Shown piece after piece: positions 1 through 8,440 of a stretch of DNA of 64,000 nt. Positions within the stretch are counted from its first letter, which is position 1; the number at the start of each line of letters is the position of its first letter. Under the pieces are notes generated by a model, which ran no database searches, was not told the DNA's origin, and saw only the letters and a program-made list of their open reading frames with translations. Source of the DNA: Pseudomonas sp. GCEP-101 (GTDB lineage: Bacteria > Pseudomonadota > Gammaproteobacteria > Pseudomonadales > Pseudomonadaceae); contig NZ_CP104011.1 of assembly GCF_025133575.1 (NCBI RefSeq), positions 4,162,965 through 4,226,964 of the forward strand, written 5' to 3'. The position numbers and the translations under genes were made by a program.

Positions 1-36
1 CGAAGAGCGCGGCCATCCACAAGAGTGAGTGCCTGT

Positions 37-990
37 ATGCAAAGCCTGCTGAGCGAGCGCAGCCGTGTGTTCGAGCGTGCCGATCCCTATGCGGTGTCCG
101 GCTACGTCAACCAGCATGTCGGCAGCCACGACCTGCGCCTGCCAGCCCATGGCCAGCCGCAGGCCAGCCTCAACCACCGGCGCTTCGCCAGCCTGGACCT
201 GTGCCGCATCAGCTATGGCGGCGCAGTGCGCGTCACCTCGCCGGCACTGGAGAGCATCTTCCACCTGCAGATCCTCCTCAGCGGCCACTGCCTGTGGCGC
301 AGCCAGCGCCAGGAGCACGCCCTGGCGCCGGGCGAGCTGCTGCTGATCAACCCGGACGACCCGGTGGACCTCACCTACTCGGACGACTGCGAGAAGTTCA
401 TCCTGAAGATTCCGGTGACCCTGCTCGAAGCCATCTGCGCCGACCAGCGCTGGCGCCACCCGCGCGCCGGCGTGCGCTTCACCGAGAACCGCTACCGGCT
501 GGGCGAGCTGGAAGGCTTCGTCAACCTGCTGTCGATGATCTGCCAGGAGTCCGAGGCCAGCGAGCGCCTGGCGCGGGTGGACGAGCACTACCAGCAGATC
601 GTCGCCAGCAAACTGCTGACCCTGCTCAAGACCAACGTCAGCCGCGAGCCCATCGCCGGCGCCAGTGCGTCCTTCGAGCGCATCGAGGCGTACATCGAGG
701 GGCACCTGCGCGAGGACATCGACATCGAGGCACTGGCGCGCCAGGCGTCCATGAGCCTGCGATCCCTCTATGCGCTGTTCGAGCGCCACGCCGGCACCAC
801 ACCGCGCCAGTACATCCGCCGGCTCAAGCTGGAGCGCATCCGCGCCTGCCTGAGCGATCCGGCGTGCCCGGTGCGCAGCGTCACCGAGCTGGCCCTGGAC
901 TATGGCTTCCTGCACCTGGGGCGCTTCGCCGAAGGCTACCGGCAACAGTTCGGCGAACTGCCCTCGGAGACGCTCCGGCGCCGCGGCTGA
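37..990 (+). CDS. benR: BenR, AraC/XylS-family activator of benzoate degradation
   Basis: Cytoplasmic transcription activator that responds to benzoate and switches on benABCD. The 317-residue protein has an N-terminal effector/dimerisation half with the BenR/XylS-like stretch SLDLCRISYGG near residue 60 and INPDDPVDLTYS near 110. An AraC-type double helix-turn-helix fills about residues 215-315 and ends GELPSETLRRR. A GTG at 25 is also in frame, but the ATG at 37 gives the usual BenR N-terminus (MQSLLSERS) and has AGAGTGAG seven bases upstream. The gene faces benABCD in the same direction, and two XylS/BenR-type boxes lie before benA. The unusual point is that a cupin gene and a long repeat separate it from benA. 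Confidence 0.9.
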   Translation: MQSLLSERSRVFERADPYAVSGYVNQHVGSHDLRLPAHGQPQASLNHRRFASLDLCRISYGGAVRVTSPALESIFHLQILLSGHCLWRSQRQEHALAPGELLLINPDDPVDLTYSDDCEKFILKIPVTLLEAICADQRWRHPRAGVRFTENRYRLGELEGFVNLLSMICQESEASERLARVDEHYQQIVASKLLTLLKTNVSREPIAGASASFERIEAYIEGHLREDIDIEALARQASMSLRSLYALFERHAGTTPRQYIRRLKLERIRACLSDPACPVRSVTELALDYGFLHLGRFAEGYRQQFGELPSETLRRRG

Positions 991-1005
991 CCGCCGCCCG
1001 CGCCC

Positions 1006-1104
1006 GTATAGGAGCGGGCCCTGCCCGCGATCGCGCGCATGGCGCGCTCCTACAGGCCGACTTCGACGTTTTCTTTTACGTAGGAGCGGACTCCGTCCGC
1101 GATG
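1006..1104. repeat. REP palindromes after benR
   Basis: A TAGGAGCGGGCCCTGCCCGCGAT palindrome paired with its inverted partner GCGCGCTCCTACA, then a single GTAGGAGCGGACTCCGTCCGCG unit. These are extragenic palindromes of the family scattered over the whole window. They can fold as a hairpin after benR and may limit read-through or protect the 3' end (inference). Confidence 0.85.
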
Positions 1105-1107
1105 CTT

Positions 1108-1404
1108 TGCTTCGGGCTGGGTGTTTCAGCGCCGCTTCGGCATGCGCGCGGACTTCCCGTTTCGCCCCCTCGGGCGAGTTACTTTCTCAAACGACAGAAA
1201 GTAACCAAAGGTCTTGCCCCGGACATCCGGTTTTTCGCTGAGGCGAAAAATTCCCTCGCTCCAGCGAAGTTTCAGAGGCACGCGCTGACGGGCCATCCCT
1301 GGCCCGACAGCGCTCTCGCGGCATCCATGCCGCTCAACCCCTGAAACTCCGCTTCCACTCGGCCTCCTGAACGGGGCATTCGGCGCGTGCGGATGTTTCC
1401 CTGG
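1108..1404 (+). repeat. ~295-nt multi-hairpin structured element, copy 1
   Basis: Shares an ordered series of hairpins with 57170-57464. GTTACTTTCT (1178-1187) pairs with AGAAAGTAAC (1196-1205) around an 8-nt loop. Also visible are CGCCC-CCTC-GGGCG just upstream, TTTTTCGC/GCGAAAAA, GGGCCA-TCCC-TGGCCC and a CGGCA-TCCA-TGCCG hairpin. The long outer stem is largely decayed here; only TTTCAG/CTGAAA still pairs. No convincing reading frame runs through it. The two copies differ by compensatory changes inside stems, so the fold rather than the primary sequence looks selected. Confidence 0.75.
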
Positions 1405-1443
1405 AAGTCTCATCAGAGCCAGAGCGGCGTGGGGCGGCTCGTG

Positions 1444-1690
1444 GTAGGAGCGAGCTTGCTCGCGACCGCCCAACGCTGAACCCCCTTGTAGGAGCGGGCC
1501 ATGCCCGCGAAATCCACCGCGGCGGAATGGGGCCTGCAAGGTGAACTCCTTGGCTTGCACGCAGACGCTCCTGGTGCCGGCGTGCCGGCACATCGCGGAC
1601 AAACCCCGCTCCTGCGCATCCGCCCATTCCAGCATTGATCGGCAGGCGCCGCGCGGCGGCGAATCGCAGGCGTGGCCCGCTTCTACAAGG
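1444..1690. repeat. REP units and decayed fragments between the structured element and the cupin gene
   Basis: GTAGGAGCGAGCTTGCTCGCGA at 1444 and GTAGGAGCGGGCCATGCCCGCGA near 1490, followed by partial inverted remnants (CGGACAAACCCCGCTCCTGC near 1597 and GGCCCGCTTCTACAAGG near 1674). The rest of the gap up to 1793 holds nothing recognisable except the cupin ribosome-binding site. Confidence 0.7.
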
Positions 1691-1793
1691 CAGACCCTGC
1701 CGTTCCTCCGATTCCCCGCTCCGCTTGCGCGGATGGGGCTGTACTGGAAAGAGGCGTGCGCAATTCCAGCGCCGTCCCCGGGAGGTCGCGTCC

Positions 1794-2237
1794 ATGCATC
1801 CCACCCCGTTCATCCTCACGCCGAGCGAGCGCAGCCCGGCGCTCAATGTGGTCGGCATCCGCATCAACGTGCTGGTGGCCGACACCGATTCGGCAGCGCA
1901 GCGAATCACCTTCCAGACGGGCGAGGAGGGCGCCGGGCCGCCGCCGCATACCCATGACTGGGACGAGTCCTTCTATGTGCTGCACGGCGAGGTCGTCTTC
2001 ACCGTCGCCGAGCGCACCGCCGCCTGCCATCCCGGCACGCTGATCCATATTCCCGCCGGCACCCTGCATGGCTTCCACTTCGGCCCCGGCGGCGGCGAGA
2101 TGCTGGAGATCACCGGCAGCCAGAGCCAGGCCATCGAGATGTTCCGCGCGCTGGATCGCGAACTCCCGCCCGGCCCGCTGGACGTGCCGAAGACCGTCGC
2201 CGTGGCCGGCGAATACGGCGTCATCTTCCGCCTCTGA
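1794..2237 (+). CDS. Small cupin-domain protein between benR and benA
   Basis: A 147-residue single-domain cupin, probably cytoplasmic because no signal peptide is seen. Cupin motif 1 is PPPHTHDWDESFYVLHG, with likely metal ligands His52, His54 and Glu58. Motif 2 is PGTLIHIPAGTLHGFHF, with His92 as the fourth ligand. The ATG follows GGGAGG with suitable spacing. The substrate cannot be read from sequence; small cupins include dioxygenases, isomerases and ligand-binding proteins. It ends 150 bp before benA and just upstream of the BenR boxes, so it is probably transcribed apart from benABCD. Its place inside the ben locus suggests a link to aromatic metabolism, but that is guilt by association only. 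Confidence 0.8.
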   Translation: MHPTPFILTPSERSPALNVVGIRINVLVADTDSAAQRITFQTGEEGAGPPPHTHDWDESFYVLHGEVVFTVAERTAACHPGTLIHIPAGTLHGFHFGPGGGEMLEITGSQSQAIEMFRALDRELPPGPLDVPKTVAVAGEYGVIFRL

Positions 2238-2288
2238 ACGCCCGGCCGGCCCACCCGCGCGGGCCGCATCCCGGCTTCACGGCAACCG

Positions 2289-2351
2289 TGCAGAAAACGG
2301 ATAGCACTCTGCACACAGCGGATATTGCCCCTGCGACCCCAGCCCTAACCT
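2289..2351 (+). promoter_or_regulatory. BenR-dependent promoter of benABCD
   Basis: Two direct repeats fit the XylS/BenR box TGCA-N6-GGNTA: TGCAGAAAACGGATA at 2289-2303 and TGCACACAGCGGATA at 2310-2324. They start exactly 21 bp apart, two helical turns, as in the TOL Pm promoter. A TAACCT -10-like hexamer starts at 2346, 21 bp after the second box, which again matches Pm as I recall it. No good -35 hexamer is present, as expected for an activator-dependent promoter. Confidence 0.85.
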
Positions 2352-2362
2352 GAGCCTGCCTG

Positions 2363-2374
2363 AACAATAACAAC
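2363..2374 (+). promoter_or_regulatory. Crc/Hfq-type AAN repeat over the benA ribosome-binding site
   Basis: AACAATAACAAC directly abuts the Shine-Dalgarno sequence GGAGG (2375-2379) of benA. Four consecutive AAN triplets are the hallmark of Hfq/Crc catabolite-repression targets in Pseudomonas, and ben mRNAs are known targets in P. putida. Binding here would occlude ribosome entry. Confidence 0.7.
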
Positions 2375-2387
2375 GGAGGCCCCGGCC

Positions 2388-3755
2388 ATGTCCCTGGGTA
2401 TCGAGTACTTGCGTTCGCTGCTTGAGGAAGACCCCGAGAAGGGCGTCTACCGCTGCCGGCGGGAGATGTTCACCGACCCGCGCCTGTTCGACCTGGAGAT
2501 GACCCACATCTTCGAGGGCAACTGGGTCTACCTCGCCCATGAGAGCCAGATCCCGGAGAAGAACGACTTCCTCACCACGATGATCGGTCGCCAGTCGATC
2601 TTCATCGCGCGCAACAAGGAAGGCCAGCTCAACGCCTTCCTCAACGCCTGCAGCCACAAGGGCGCCATGCTCTGCCGGCACAAGTCCGGCAACCGCGCGA
2701 GCTACACCTGCCCCTTCCACGGCTGGACCTTCAACAACTCCGGCAAGCTGCTCAAGGTCAAGGACCCGGCCGAGGCGGGCTACCCGCAAGGCTTCAACTG
2801 CGAAGGCTCCCACGACCTGACGAAGGTCGCGCGCTTCGAGTCCTACCGCGGCTTCCTCTTCGGCAGCCTGAAGGCCGAGGTCAGACCGCTGGTGGAGCAC
2901 CTGGGCGAGTCGGCGAAGATCATCGACATGATCGTCGACCAGTCCCCCGAAGGCCTGGAAGTGCTGCGCGGATCGAGCAGCTACATCTACGAAGGCAACT
3001 GGAAGCTCACCGCCGAGAACGGCGCCGACGGCTACCACGTGAGCTCCGTGCACTGGAACTACGCCGCCACCCAGAACCAGCGGCAGCAGCGCGAAGCAGG
3101 CGGCGAGGTGAAGACCATGAGCGCCGGCGGCTGGGCCAAGCAGGGCGGCGGTTTCTACTCCTTCGACCATGGCCACTTGCTGCTCTGGACCCGTTGGGCC
3201 AACCCCGAGGCGCGCCCCGCCTTCGAGCGCCGCGACGAACTGGTCCGCGACCATGGCCAGGCCCGTGCCGACTGGATGATCGAGAATTCGCGCAACCTGT
3301 GCCTGTACCCCAACGTCTACCTGATGGACCAGTTCAGCTCGCAGATCCGCATCGCCCGGCCCATCGACGTCAACCGCACCGAGATCACCATCTACTGCAT
3401 CGCCCCCAAGGGCGAGAGCAGCGCGGCGCGCGCCCAGCGCATCCGCCAGTACGAGGACTTCTTCAACGTCAGCGGCATGGCCACGCCGGACGACCTGGAG
3501 GAGTTCCGTTCCTGCCAGCAGGCCTACCAGGGCAGTGCCGGCGGCTGGAACGACCTGTCGCGCGGGGCGCAGCACTGGGTCGAAGGCGCCGATGCCGCCG
3601 CGCGGGAGATCGATCTTGCGCCGGCGCTGTCCGGCGTACGCACCGAGGACGAAGGCTTGTTCGTGCGGCAGCACCAGTACTGGCAGCAGACCATGATCGA
3701 CGCGCTGGCCGCCGAGCAGGCCACTCGCATCGCGCTGAAAGAGGAGGGCGTGTGA
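2388..3755 (+). CDS. benA: Benzoate 1,2-dioxygenase, large (alpha) subunit
   Basis: Catalytic subunit of the two-component Rieske oxygenase that converts benzoate, O2 and NADH to cis-1,2-dihydroxy-cyclohexadiene carboxylate. The 455-residue length is normal. The Rieske centre is CSH...CPFH with Cys88, His90, Cys108 and His111. The mononuclear iron facial triad is seen in DGYHVSSVH, with Asp214 as bridging residue and His217 and His222 as ligands. The start has an ideal GGAGG. The stop TGA shares its A with the benB ATG, which implies translational coupling. Close relatives include toluate (XylX) and anthranilate (AntA) dioxygenases. The cat and pca genes downstream and the BenR boxes favour benzoate. 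Confidence 0.95.
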   Translation: MSLGIEYLRSLLEEDPEKGVYRCRREMFTDPRLFDLEMTHIFEGNWVYLAHESQIPEKNDFLTTMIGRQSIFIARNKEGQLNAFLNACSHKGAMLCRHKSGNRASYTCPFHGWTFNNSGKLLKVKDPAEAGYPQGFNCEGSHDLTKVARFESYRGFLFGSLKAEVRPLVEHLGESAKIIDMIVDQSPEGLEVLRGSSSYIYEGNWKLTAENGADGYHVSSVHWNYAATQNQRQQREAGGEVKTMSAGGWAKQGGGFYSFDHGHLLLWTRWANPEARPAFERRDELVRDHGQARADWMIENSRNLCLYPNVYLMDQFSSQIRIARPIDVNRTEITIYCIAPKGESSAARAQRIRQYEDFFNVSGMATPDDLEEFRSCQQAYQGSAGGWNDLSRGAQHWVEGADAAAREIDLAPALSGVRTEDEGLFVRQHQYWQQTMIDALAAEQATRIALKEEGV

Positions 3756-4240
3756 TGAGCCGCTACGAGACCGTGCGCGACTTCCTCTACCGCGAAGCCC
3801 GCTACCTCGACGACAAGGACTGGGACGCCTGGCTGGAGCTGTACGCCGCCGACGCCACCTTCTGGATGCCCGCCTGGGATGACCGCGACCAGCTCACCGA
3901 GGACCCGCAGCGGGAAATCTCGCTGATCTGGTACGGCAACCGCGGCGGCCTGGAAGACCGTGTGTTCCGCATCAAGACCGAGCGTTCCAGCGCGACCCTG
4001 CCGGACACCCGCACCTCCCACAACCTCAGCAACATCGAGGTGCTCGGCGAGGCCGACGGGCAGTGCCGGGTGCGCTTCAACTGGCACACGCTGAGCTTCC
4101 GCTACAAGACCGTCGACAGCTACTTCGGCACCAGTTTCTACACGCTCGATGTGCGTGGCGAGCAACCGCGGGTGTTGGCGAAGAAAGTGGTCCTGAAGAA
4201 CGACTACGTCAGACAAGTCATCGACATCTACCACATCTGA
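3755..4240 (+). CDS. benB: Benzoate 1,2-dioxygenase, small (beta) subunit
   Basis: A 161-residue SnoaL/NTF2-fold beta subunit that assembles with BenA into the oxygenase hexamer. It has a structural role and no metal ligands. The N-terminus (YETVRDFLYREARYLDDKDW) and the motif VRFNWHTLSFRYK are typical of ring-hydroxylating dioxygenase beta subunits. The start codon overlaps the benA stop by one base (TGATG), so the two subunits should be made in equal amounts. A gap of 78 bp separates it from benC. Confidence 0.95.
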   Translation: MSRYETVRDFLYREARYLDDKDWDAWLELYAADATFWMPAWDDRDQLTEDPQREISLIWYGNRGGLEDRVFRIKTERSSATLPDTRTSHNLSNIEVLGEADGQCRVRFNWHTLSFRYKTVDSYFGTSFYTLDVRGEQPRVLAKKVVLKNDYVRQVIDIYHI

Positions 4241-4318
4241 CTTCGCCGGCAGGGCTGTGCGTCGCGCGCGTGGATTCGCCGCGCGCGACGCCGCCTGCGC
4301 GGCGCCGAGGTGCACGCC

Positions 4319-5332
4319 ATGAACCACAAGATCGCCCTCAACTTCGAAGACGGCGTTACCCGCTTCATCGACGCCAGCCCCAGCGAAACCGTGGCTGACG
4401 CGGCCTACCGCCAGGGCATCAACATCCCGCTGGATTGCCGCGACGGCGCCTGCGGCACCTGCAAGTGCTTCGCCGAGGCCGGCCGCTACGACCTGGGCCA
4501 GGACTACATCGAGGATGCGCTGAGCGAGGAGGAAGCCCAGCAGGGCTACGTGCTCACCTGCCAGATGCGTGCGCAGAGCGACTGCGTGGTGCGCGTGCCG
4601 GCTTCCTCGCAGGTCTGCAAGACCGCCCAGGCCAGCTTCGAGGCGAGCATCAGTGCGGTGCGCCAGCTGTCCGACAGTACGATTTCGCTGTCCATTCGCG
4701 GCGAGTCGCTGAGCACGCTGGCCTTCCTGCCGGGGCAATACGTCAACCTGCGGGTGCCGGGCAGCGAGCAGAGCCGCGCCTACTCCTTCAGCTCGTTGCA
4801 GAAGGACGGCGAGGTGAGCTTCCTCATTCGCAACGTGCCGGGCGGGCTGATGAGCAGCTTCCTCACCGGGCTTGCCAAGGCCGGTGACACCATGACCCTG
4901 GCCGGCCCGCTGGGCAGCTTCTACCTGCGCGAGATCAGGCGGCCGCTGTTGCTGCTGGCCGGCGGCACCGGTCTTGCGCCCTTCACCGCGATGCTCGAAC
5001 AGATCGCCGAGCGCGGCAGCGAACATCCGCTGCACCTGATCTACGGCGTCACCCACGATGTCGACCTGGTGGAGCTGGACCGCCTGGAGGCCTTCGCCGC
5101 GCGCATCCCCACCTTCACCTGGAGCGCCTGCGTGGCCAGCCCGCAGAGCACCCACCCGCGCAAGGGCTATGTCACCCAGCACATCACACCGGCGCACCTG
5201 AACGACGGCGAGGTGGACATCTACCTCTGCGGCCCGCCGCCGATGGTCGAGGCGGTGAGCCAGTACATCCGCGAACAGGGCATCACCCCGGCGAACTTCT
5301 ACTACGAGAAGTTCGCGGCGAGCGCGGCCTGA
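4319..5332 (+). CDS. benC: Benzoate 1,2-dioxygenase electron-transfer reductase
   Basis: NADH:ferredoxin-type reductase that passes electrons from NADH through FAD and a [2Fe-2S] cluster to the BenAB Rieske centre. The 337-residue protein starts with a plant-type ferredoxin domain with cluster ligands Cys40, Cys45, Cys48 and Cys81 (CRDGACGTC...LTCQ). An FAD domain with SRAYSFSS near residue 155 and an NAD domain with AGGTGLAPF and CGPPPMVEAV follow. A GTG at 4310 is in frame, but the ATG at 4319 has CGAGGTG at proper spacing. The gap to benD holds an inverted REP pair. Confidence 0.95.
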   Translation: MNHKIALNFEDGVTRFIDASPSETVADAAYRQGINIPLDCRDGACGTCKCFAEAGRYDLGQDYIEDALSEEEAQQGYVLTCQMRAQSDCVVRVPASSQVCKTAQASFEASISAVRQLSDSTISLSIRGESLSTLAFLPGQYVNLRVPGSEQSRAYSFSSLQKDGEVSFLIRNVPGGLMSSFLTGLAKAGDTMTLAGPLGSFYLREIRRPLLLLAGGTGLAPFTAMLEQIAERGSEHPLHLIYGVTHDVDLVELDRLEAFAARIPTFTWSACVASPQSTHPRKGYVTQHITPAHLNDGEVDIYLCGPPPMVEAVSQYIREQGITPANFYYEKFAASAA

Positions 5333-5367
5333 ATTCGACAACCAAAACTCAGGCGTGACGGATCCTT

Positions 5368-5435
5368 GTAGGAGCGAGCTTGCTCGCGAACAGCTTCACA
5401 GCGGGGCTTGGTTCGCGAGCAAGCTCGCTCCTACA
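5368..5435. repeat. Inverted REP pair between benC and benD
   Basis: GTAGGAGCGAGCTTGCTCGC followed by its inverse (GCGAGCAAGCTCGCTCCTAC), with about 20 bp between them. Either unit forms a hairpin alone, and the pair can fold into one long hairpin. It lies inside the benABCD operon and ends about 30 bp before the benD start, so it could lower downstream expression or stabilise the benABC message. Confidence 0.9.
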
Positions 5436-5464
5436 GGGGGGCCACCTGATGCGATGAGGTCACC

Positions 5465-6238
5465 ATGAATAGATTCGACAACAAGACCGCCCTCGTCACC
5501 GGCGCCGCCCAAGGCATCGGCCGCCGCGTCGCCGAGCGGCTGGTGGAAGAGGGCGCGACGGTCATCGCCGTGGACCGCTCCGAGATCGTCCACGAGCTGC
5601 AGGACGCCCTCGGCCAGCGTGGCGAGGTGCTGACGCTGACCGCCGACCTGGAACGCTTCGCCGACTGCCAGGGCATGGTCGCCCAGGCGCTCGCGCGCTT
5701 CGGCCGCCTCGACATCCTCATCAACAACGTCGGCGGCACCATCTGGGCCAAGCCCTTCGAGCACTACGCCGAAGAGGAGATCGAAGCCGAGGTGCGCCGC
5801 TCATTGTTTCCCACCTTGTGGTGCTGCCGCGCGGCGCTGGTGCCGATGCTGGAGCAGGGCGCGGGCGCCATCGTCAACGTGTCGTCCATCGCCACCCGAG
5901 GGGTGAACCGCGTGCCCTACGGCGCCGCGAAGGGCGGGGTGAATGCGCTGACCGCCTGCCTGGCCTTCGAGACCGCCGAACGCGGCGTGCGGGTCAATGC
6001 CACCGCGCCGGGCGGTACCGAGGCGCCGCCGCGACGCATCCCGCGCAACGCGGCGCAGCAGAGCGAAGAGGAGCAGCGCTGGTACCAGCAGATCGTCGAC
6101 CAGACCGTGGGCAGCAGCCTGATGAAACGCTACGGGACCCTCGACGAGCAGGCCGGCGCGATCCTCTTCCTCGCTTCCGACGAGGCCAGCTACATCACCG
6201 GCGTGACCCTGCCGGTGGGTGGCGGCGACCTGGGCTGA
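5465..6238 (+). CDS. benD: Benzoate cis-diol dehydrogenase (DHB dehydrogenase)
   Basis: NAD-dependent short-chain dehydrogenase that oxidises and decarboxylates the benzoate cis-diol to catechol, the entry compound of the cat genes next door. 257 residues. The cofactor motif TGAAQGIG is at 12-19, the NNVGG structural motif at 87-91, the catalytic serine pair at 140-141, and Tyr152 and Lys156 form YGAAK. The ATG is preceded by GAGGT. It closes the ben operon. The catR stop lies 18 bp downstream in the opposite direction, so the two transcripts converge with no clear terminator between them. Confidence 0.95.
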   Translation: MNRFDNKTALVTGAAQGIGRRVAERLVEEGATVIAVDRSEIVHELQDALGQRGEVLTLTADLERFADCQGMVAQALARFGRLDILINNVGGTIWAKPFEHYAEEEIEAEVRRSLFPTLWCCRAALVPMLEQGAGAIVNVSSIATRGVNRVPYGAAKGGVNALTACLAFETAERGVRVNATAPGGTEAPPRRIPRNAAQQSEEEQRWYQQIVDQTVGSSLMKRYGTLDEQAGAILFLASDEASYITGVTLPVGGGDLG

Positions 6239-6256
6239 GGCGCCGCGATCATGCGT

Positions 6257-7129
6257 CTACGGCAGCTTCGCGCCGATCAGGTGCAGGCAGCGTTGCAGCG
6301 GCGCGCTGACGTCGCCACGGCGCTGGCTGAGAATGATCGGCGAGACCGCCTCGGCGTCGGTCAGCGTGACGTAGCCGATGTCGGCGCGGTGCTGCTGTTG
6401 CACCGACGCCGGCACCAGCGCCACGCCCAGGCCGGCGGCGACCAGGCCGATGGCGGTCTGCAGCTCGTTGGTCCACTGCGCCACGCGGATGCCCAGGCCG
6501 TGGTTAGCGAACAGCGCCAGCACATGGTCGGCGTAGCTGGGGCGCGGGTTGGCGGGGTAGAGCACGAAGTCCTCGCCGGCCAGCCGTTCCAGGCTCAGCG
6601 GCGCGCCGAGCAGGCAGTGCCCGGCGGGCAGCACGGCGACCATCGGCTCCTCGCGCAATACCTGCTGGGTAATGGCCGGATCGTCGATGCGGATGCGCCC
6701 GAAGCCGATATCGATGCGCCCACTCTTGAGCGCCTCGACCTGCTGCACCGTGGTCATTTCCTGCAACCCCAGCTCCAGTCCGGCGTCACCGCGCAGCTCG
6801 CGGATCAGCTCGGGCAGCCCGTCGTACAGCGTCGAGGGCGCGAAGCCGATGCCGAACCACTGGCGTTCGCCCAGGCCGATGCGCCGGGTGCTCTGGCAGA
6901 TGCTCTCCAGTTGCGCCAGCAGGGTGCCGGTCTGCTCGTGGAAGTAGCGCCCGGCGTCGGTCAGGCGCAGCGGTCGGCCACGCTCCAGCAGGGGCACGCC
7001 GAGCAGTTCCTCGAGCTGCTGGATCTGCCGGCTCAGCGGCGGCTGGGCGATGTGCAGGCGCTCGGCGGCGCGGGTGAAGTTGAGGGTGCCGGCCACTTCG
7101 CGGAAGTAGCGCAGGTGTCGCAGCTCCAT
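6257..7129 (-). CDS. catR: CatR, LysR-type regulator of catBCA
   Basis: LysR activator that senses cis,cis-muconate and drives the divergent catBCA operon. 290 residues, with an N-terminal winged helix-turn-helix (MELRHLRYF, FTRAAERLHIAQPPLSRQI) and a substrate-binding domain containing the CatR-family stretch GFAPSTLYDGLPELIREL. Two adjacent ATGs exist. The inner one at 7129 is preferred because GGAGG lies four bases before it, while the outer one at 7132 is only one base away. The ATAC-N7-GTAT operator overlaps this ribosome-binding site, which implies autorepression. The gene converges with benD. Confidence 0.93.
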   Translation of the reverse strand: MELRHLRYFREVAGTLNFTRAAERLHIAQPPLSRQIQQLEELLGVPLLERGRPLRLTDAGRYFHEQTGTLLAQLESICQSTRRIGLGERQWFGIGFAPSTLYDGLPELIRELRGDAGLELGLQEMTTVQQVEALKSGRIDIGFGRIRIDDPAITQQVLREEPMVAVLPAGHCLLGAPLSLERLAGEDFVLYPANPRPSYADHVLALFANHGLGIRVAQWTNELQTAIGLVAAGLGVALVPASVQQQHRADIGYVTLTDAEAVSPIILSQRRGDVSAPLQRCLHLIGAKLP

Positions 7130-7130
7130 C

Positions 7131-7145
7131 ATACCTCCAGGGTAT
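7131..7145. promoter_or_regulatory. CatR recognition-binding site
   Basis: ATACCTCCAGGGTAT is a perfect ATAC-N7-GTAT inverted repeat, also a T-N11-A LysR box. This is the recognition motif of the CatR/ClcR/CbnR group. It covers the catR Shine-Dalgarno sequence, so bound CatR would block its own gene while supporting catB. A second GGTAT half site (near 7219) closer to catB may be part of the activation site. Confidence 0.75.
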
Positions 7146-7277
7146 GCAACAAGACGGCATCGATATTGGACTGCCCGCAGGCCCCGGCGCAATCCTTCGT
7201 TCACCGTGAAACGACCTGCCGGGTATCGCCACAGCGCGACCCGGCCCCTTCAGAAATCCCAGACCGGAACGCCGTCC

Positions 7278-8399
7278 ATGAGTAGCCCCGTCATCGAACG
7301 CATCGAGTCGATCATCGTCGACCTGCCGACCATCCGCCCGCACAAGCTGGCCATGCACACCATGCAGCAGCAGACGCTGGTGATCATCCGCCTGCGCTGC
7401 TCCGACGGCGTCGAGGGCATCGGCGAAGCGACCACCATCGGCGGCCTGGCCTACGGCAACGAGAGCCCGGAAAGCATCAAGGCCAACCTCGACGCGCACT
7501 TCGCGCCGCTGCTCACGGGCCAGGACGCCAGCAACATCAACGCCTGCATGCAGTGCCTGGACAAGGCGATCAAGGGCAACACCTTCGCCCGCTCCGGCAT
7601 CGAGAGCGCACTGCTGGACGCCCAGGGCAAGCGCCTCGGCCTGCCGGTCAGCGAGCTGCTCGGCGGCCGCGTGCGCGACAGCCTGGAGGTGGCCTGGACC
7701 CTGGCCTCCGGCGACACCGCCCGCGACATTGCCGAAGCCGAGCAGATGCTCGACATCCGCCGCCACCGCATCTTCAAGCTGAAGATCGGCGCCAACCCGC
7801 TGGAGCAGGACCTCAAGCATGTGGTGGCGATCAAGCAGGCCCTCGGCGAGCGCGCCAGCGTGCGCGTGGACGTCAACCAGGGCTGGGACGAGTCCCAGGC
7901 CATCCGCGGCTGCCAGGTGCTCGGCGAGAACGGCATCGACCTCATCGAACAGCCCATCTCGCGGATCAACCGCAGCGGCCAGGTGCGTCTGAACCAGCGC
8001 AGCCCGGCGCCGATCATGGCCGACGAGTCCATCGAGAGCGTGGCCGACGCCTTCAGCCTCGCCGCTGACGGCGCGGCCAGCATCTTCGCCCTGAAGATCG
8101 CCAAGAACGGCGGCCCGCGCGCCGTGCTGCGCACCGCGCAGATCGCCGAAGCCGCCGGCATCGCGCTGTACGGCGGGACCATGCTCGAAGGCGCGGTCGG
8201 CACCCTGGCCTCGGCCCACGCCTTCCTCACCCTGGAGAAGCTGACCTGGGCCACCGAACTGTTCGGCCCGCTGCTGCTCACCGAGGAAATCGTCACCCAG
8301 GCGCCGGTCTACCGCGACTTCCAGCTGCACGTGCCGCGCACGCCCGGCCTGGGTCTGACGCTCGACGAGGAGCGCCTGGCGCGCTTCCGCCGCCCCTGA
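7278..8399 (+). CDS. catB: Muconate cycloisomerase
   Basis: Enolase-superfamily enzyme that cyclises cis,cis-muconate to muconolactone in the cytoplasm, using Mn2+. 373 residues, the same length as the P. putida enzyme. Acid/base lysines Lys167 and Lys169 (FKLKIG) and Lys273 (ALKIAKNGG), and metal ligands Asp198 (VDVNQGWDE), Glu224 (DLIEQP) and Asp249 (MADES), fall at the numbers I recall for the P. putida enzyme. The chosen ATG gives MSSPVIERIE. An earlier in-frame ATG at 7206 would run through the CatR-controlled promoter and is unlikely. First gene of catBCA. Confidence 0.96.
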   Translation: MSSPVIERIESIIVDLPTIRPHKLAMHTMQQQTLVIIRLRCSDGVEGIGEATTIGGLAYGNESPESIKANLDAHFAPLLTGQDASNINACMQCLDKAIKGNTFARSGIESALLDAQGKRLGLPVSELLGGRVRDSLEVAWTLASGDTARDIAEAEQMLDIRRHRIFKLKIGANPLEQDLKHVVAIKQALGERASVRVDVNQGWDESQAIRGCQVLGENGIDLIEQPISRINRSGQVRLNQRSPAPIMADESIESVADAFSLAADGAASIFALKIAKNGGPRAVLRTAQIAEAAGIALYGGTMLEGAVGTLASAHAFLTLEKLTWATELFGPLLLTEEIVTQAPVYRDFQLHVPRTPGLGLTLDEERLARFRRP

Positions 8400-8440
8400 T
8401 TCGAAAGCCTTTCCGACTGCCCGATAGAGGAGAAGACCCG

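Noticed and set aside
1126..1635. Open frames through the ~295-nt element and REP units near 1.1-1.6 kb (for example 169 codons on the minus strand)
   Set aside because: They run through repeated palindromes in both copies of the element and are not conserved in frame between 1108 and 57170; no start signal.
2388..5332. Calling benABC anthranilate dioxygenase (antABC) or toluate dioxygenase (xylXYZ)
   Set aside because: BenR-type regulator, BenR boxes and an adjacent benD diol dehydrogenase are present. Anthranilate dioxygenase needs no diol dehydrogenase, and a meta-cleavage pathway is absent.
2277..8330. Long minus-strand frames opposite benA, benBC and catB (465-605 codons)
   Set aside because: Mirror frames of the ben and cat genes, rich in V/A/H/Q/R repeats, without ribosome-binding sites or recognisable motifs.
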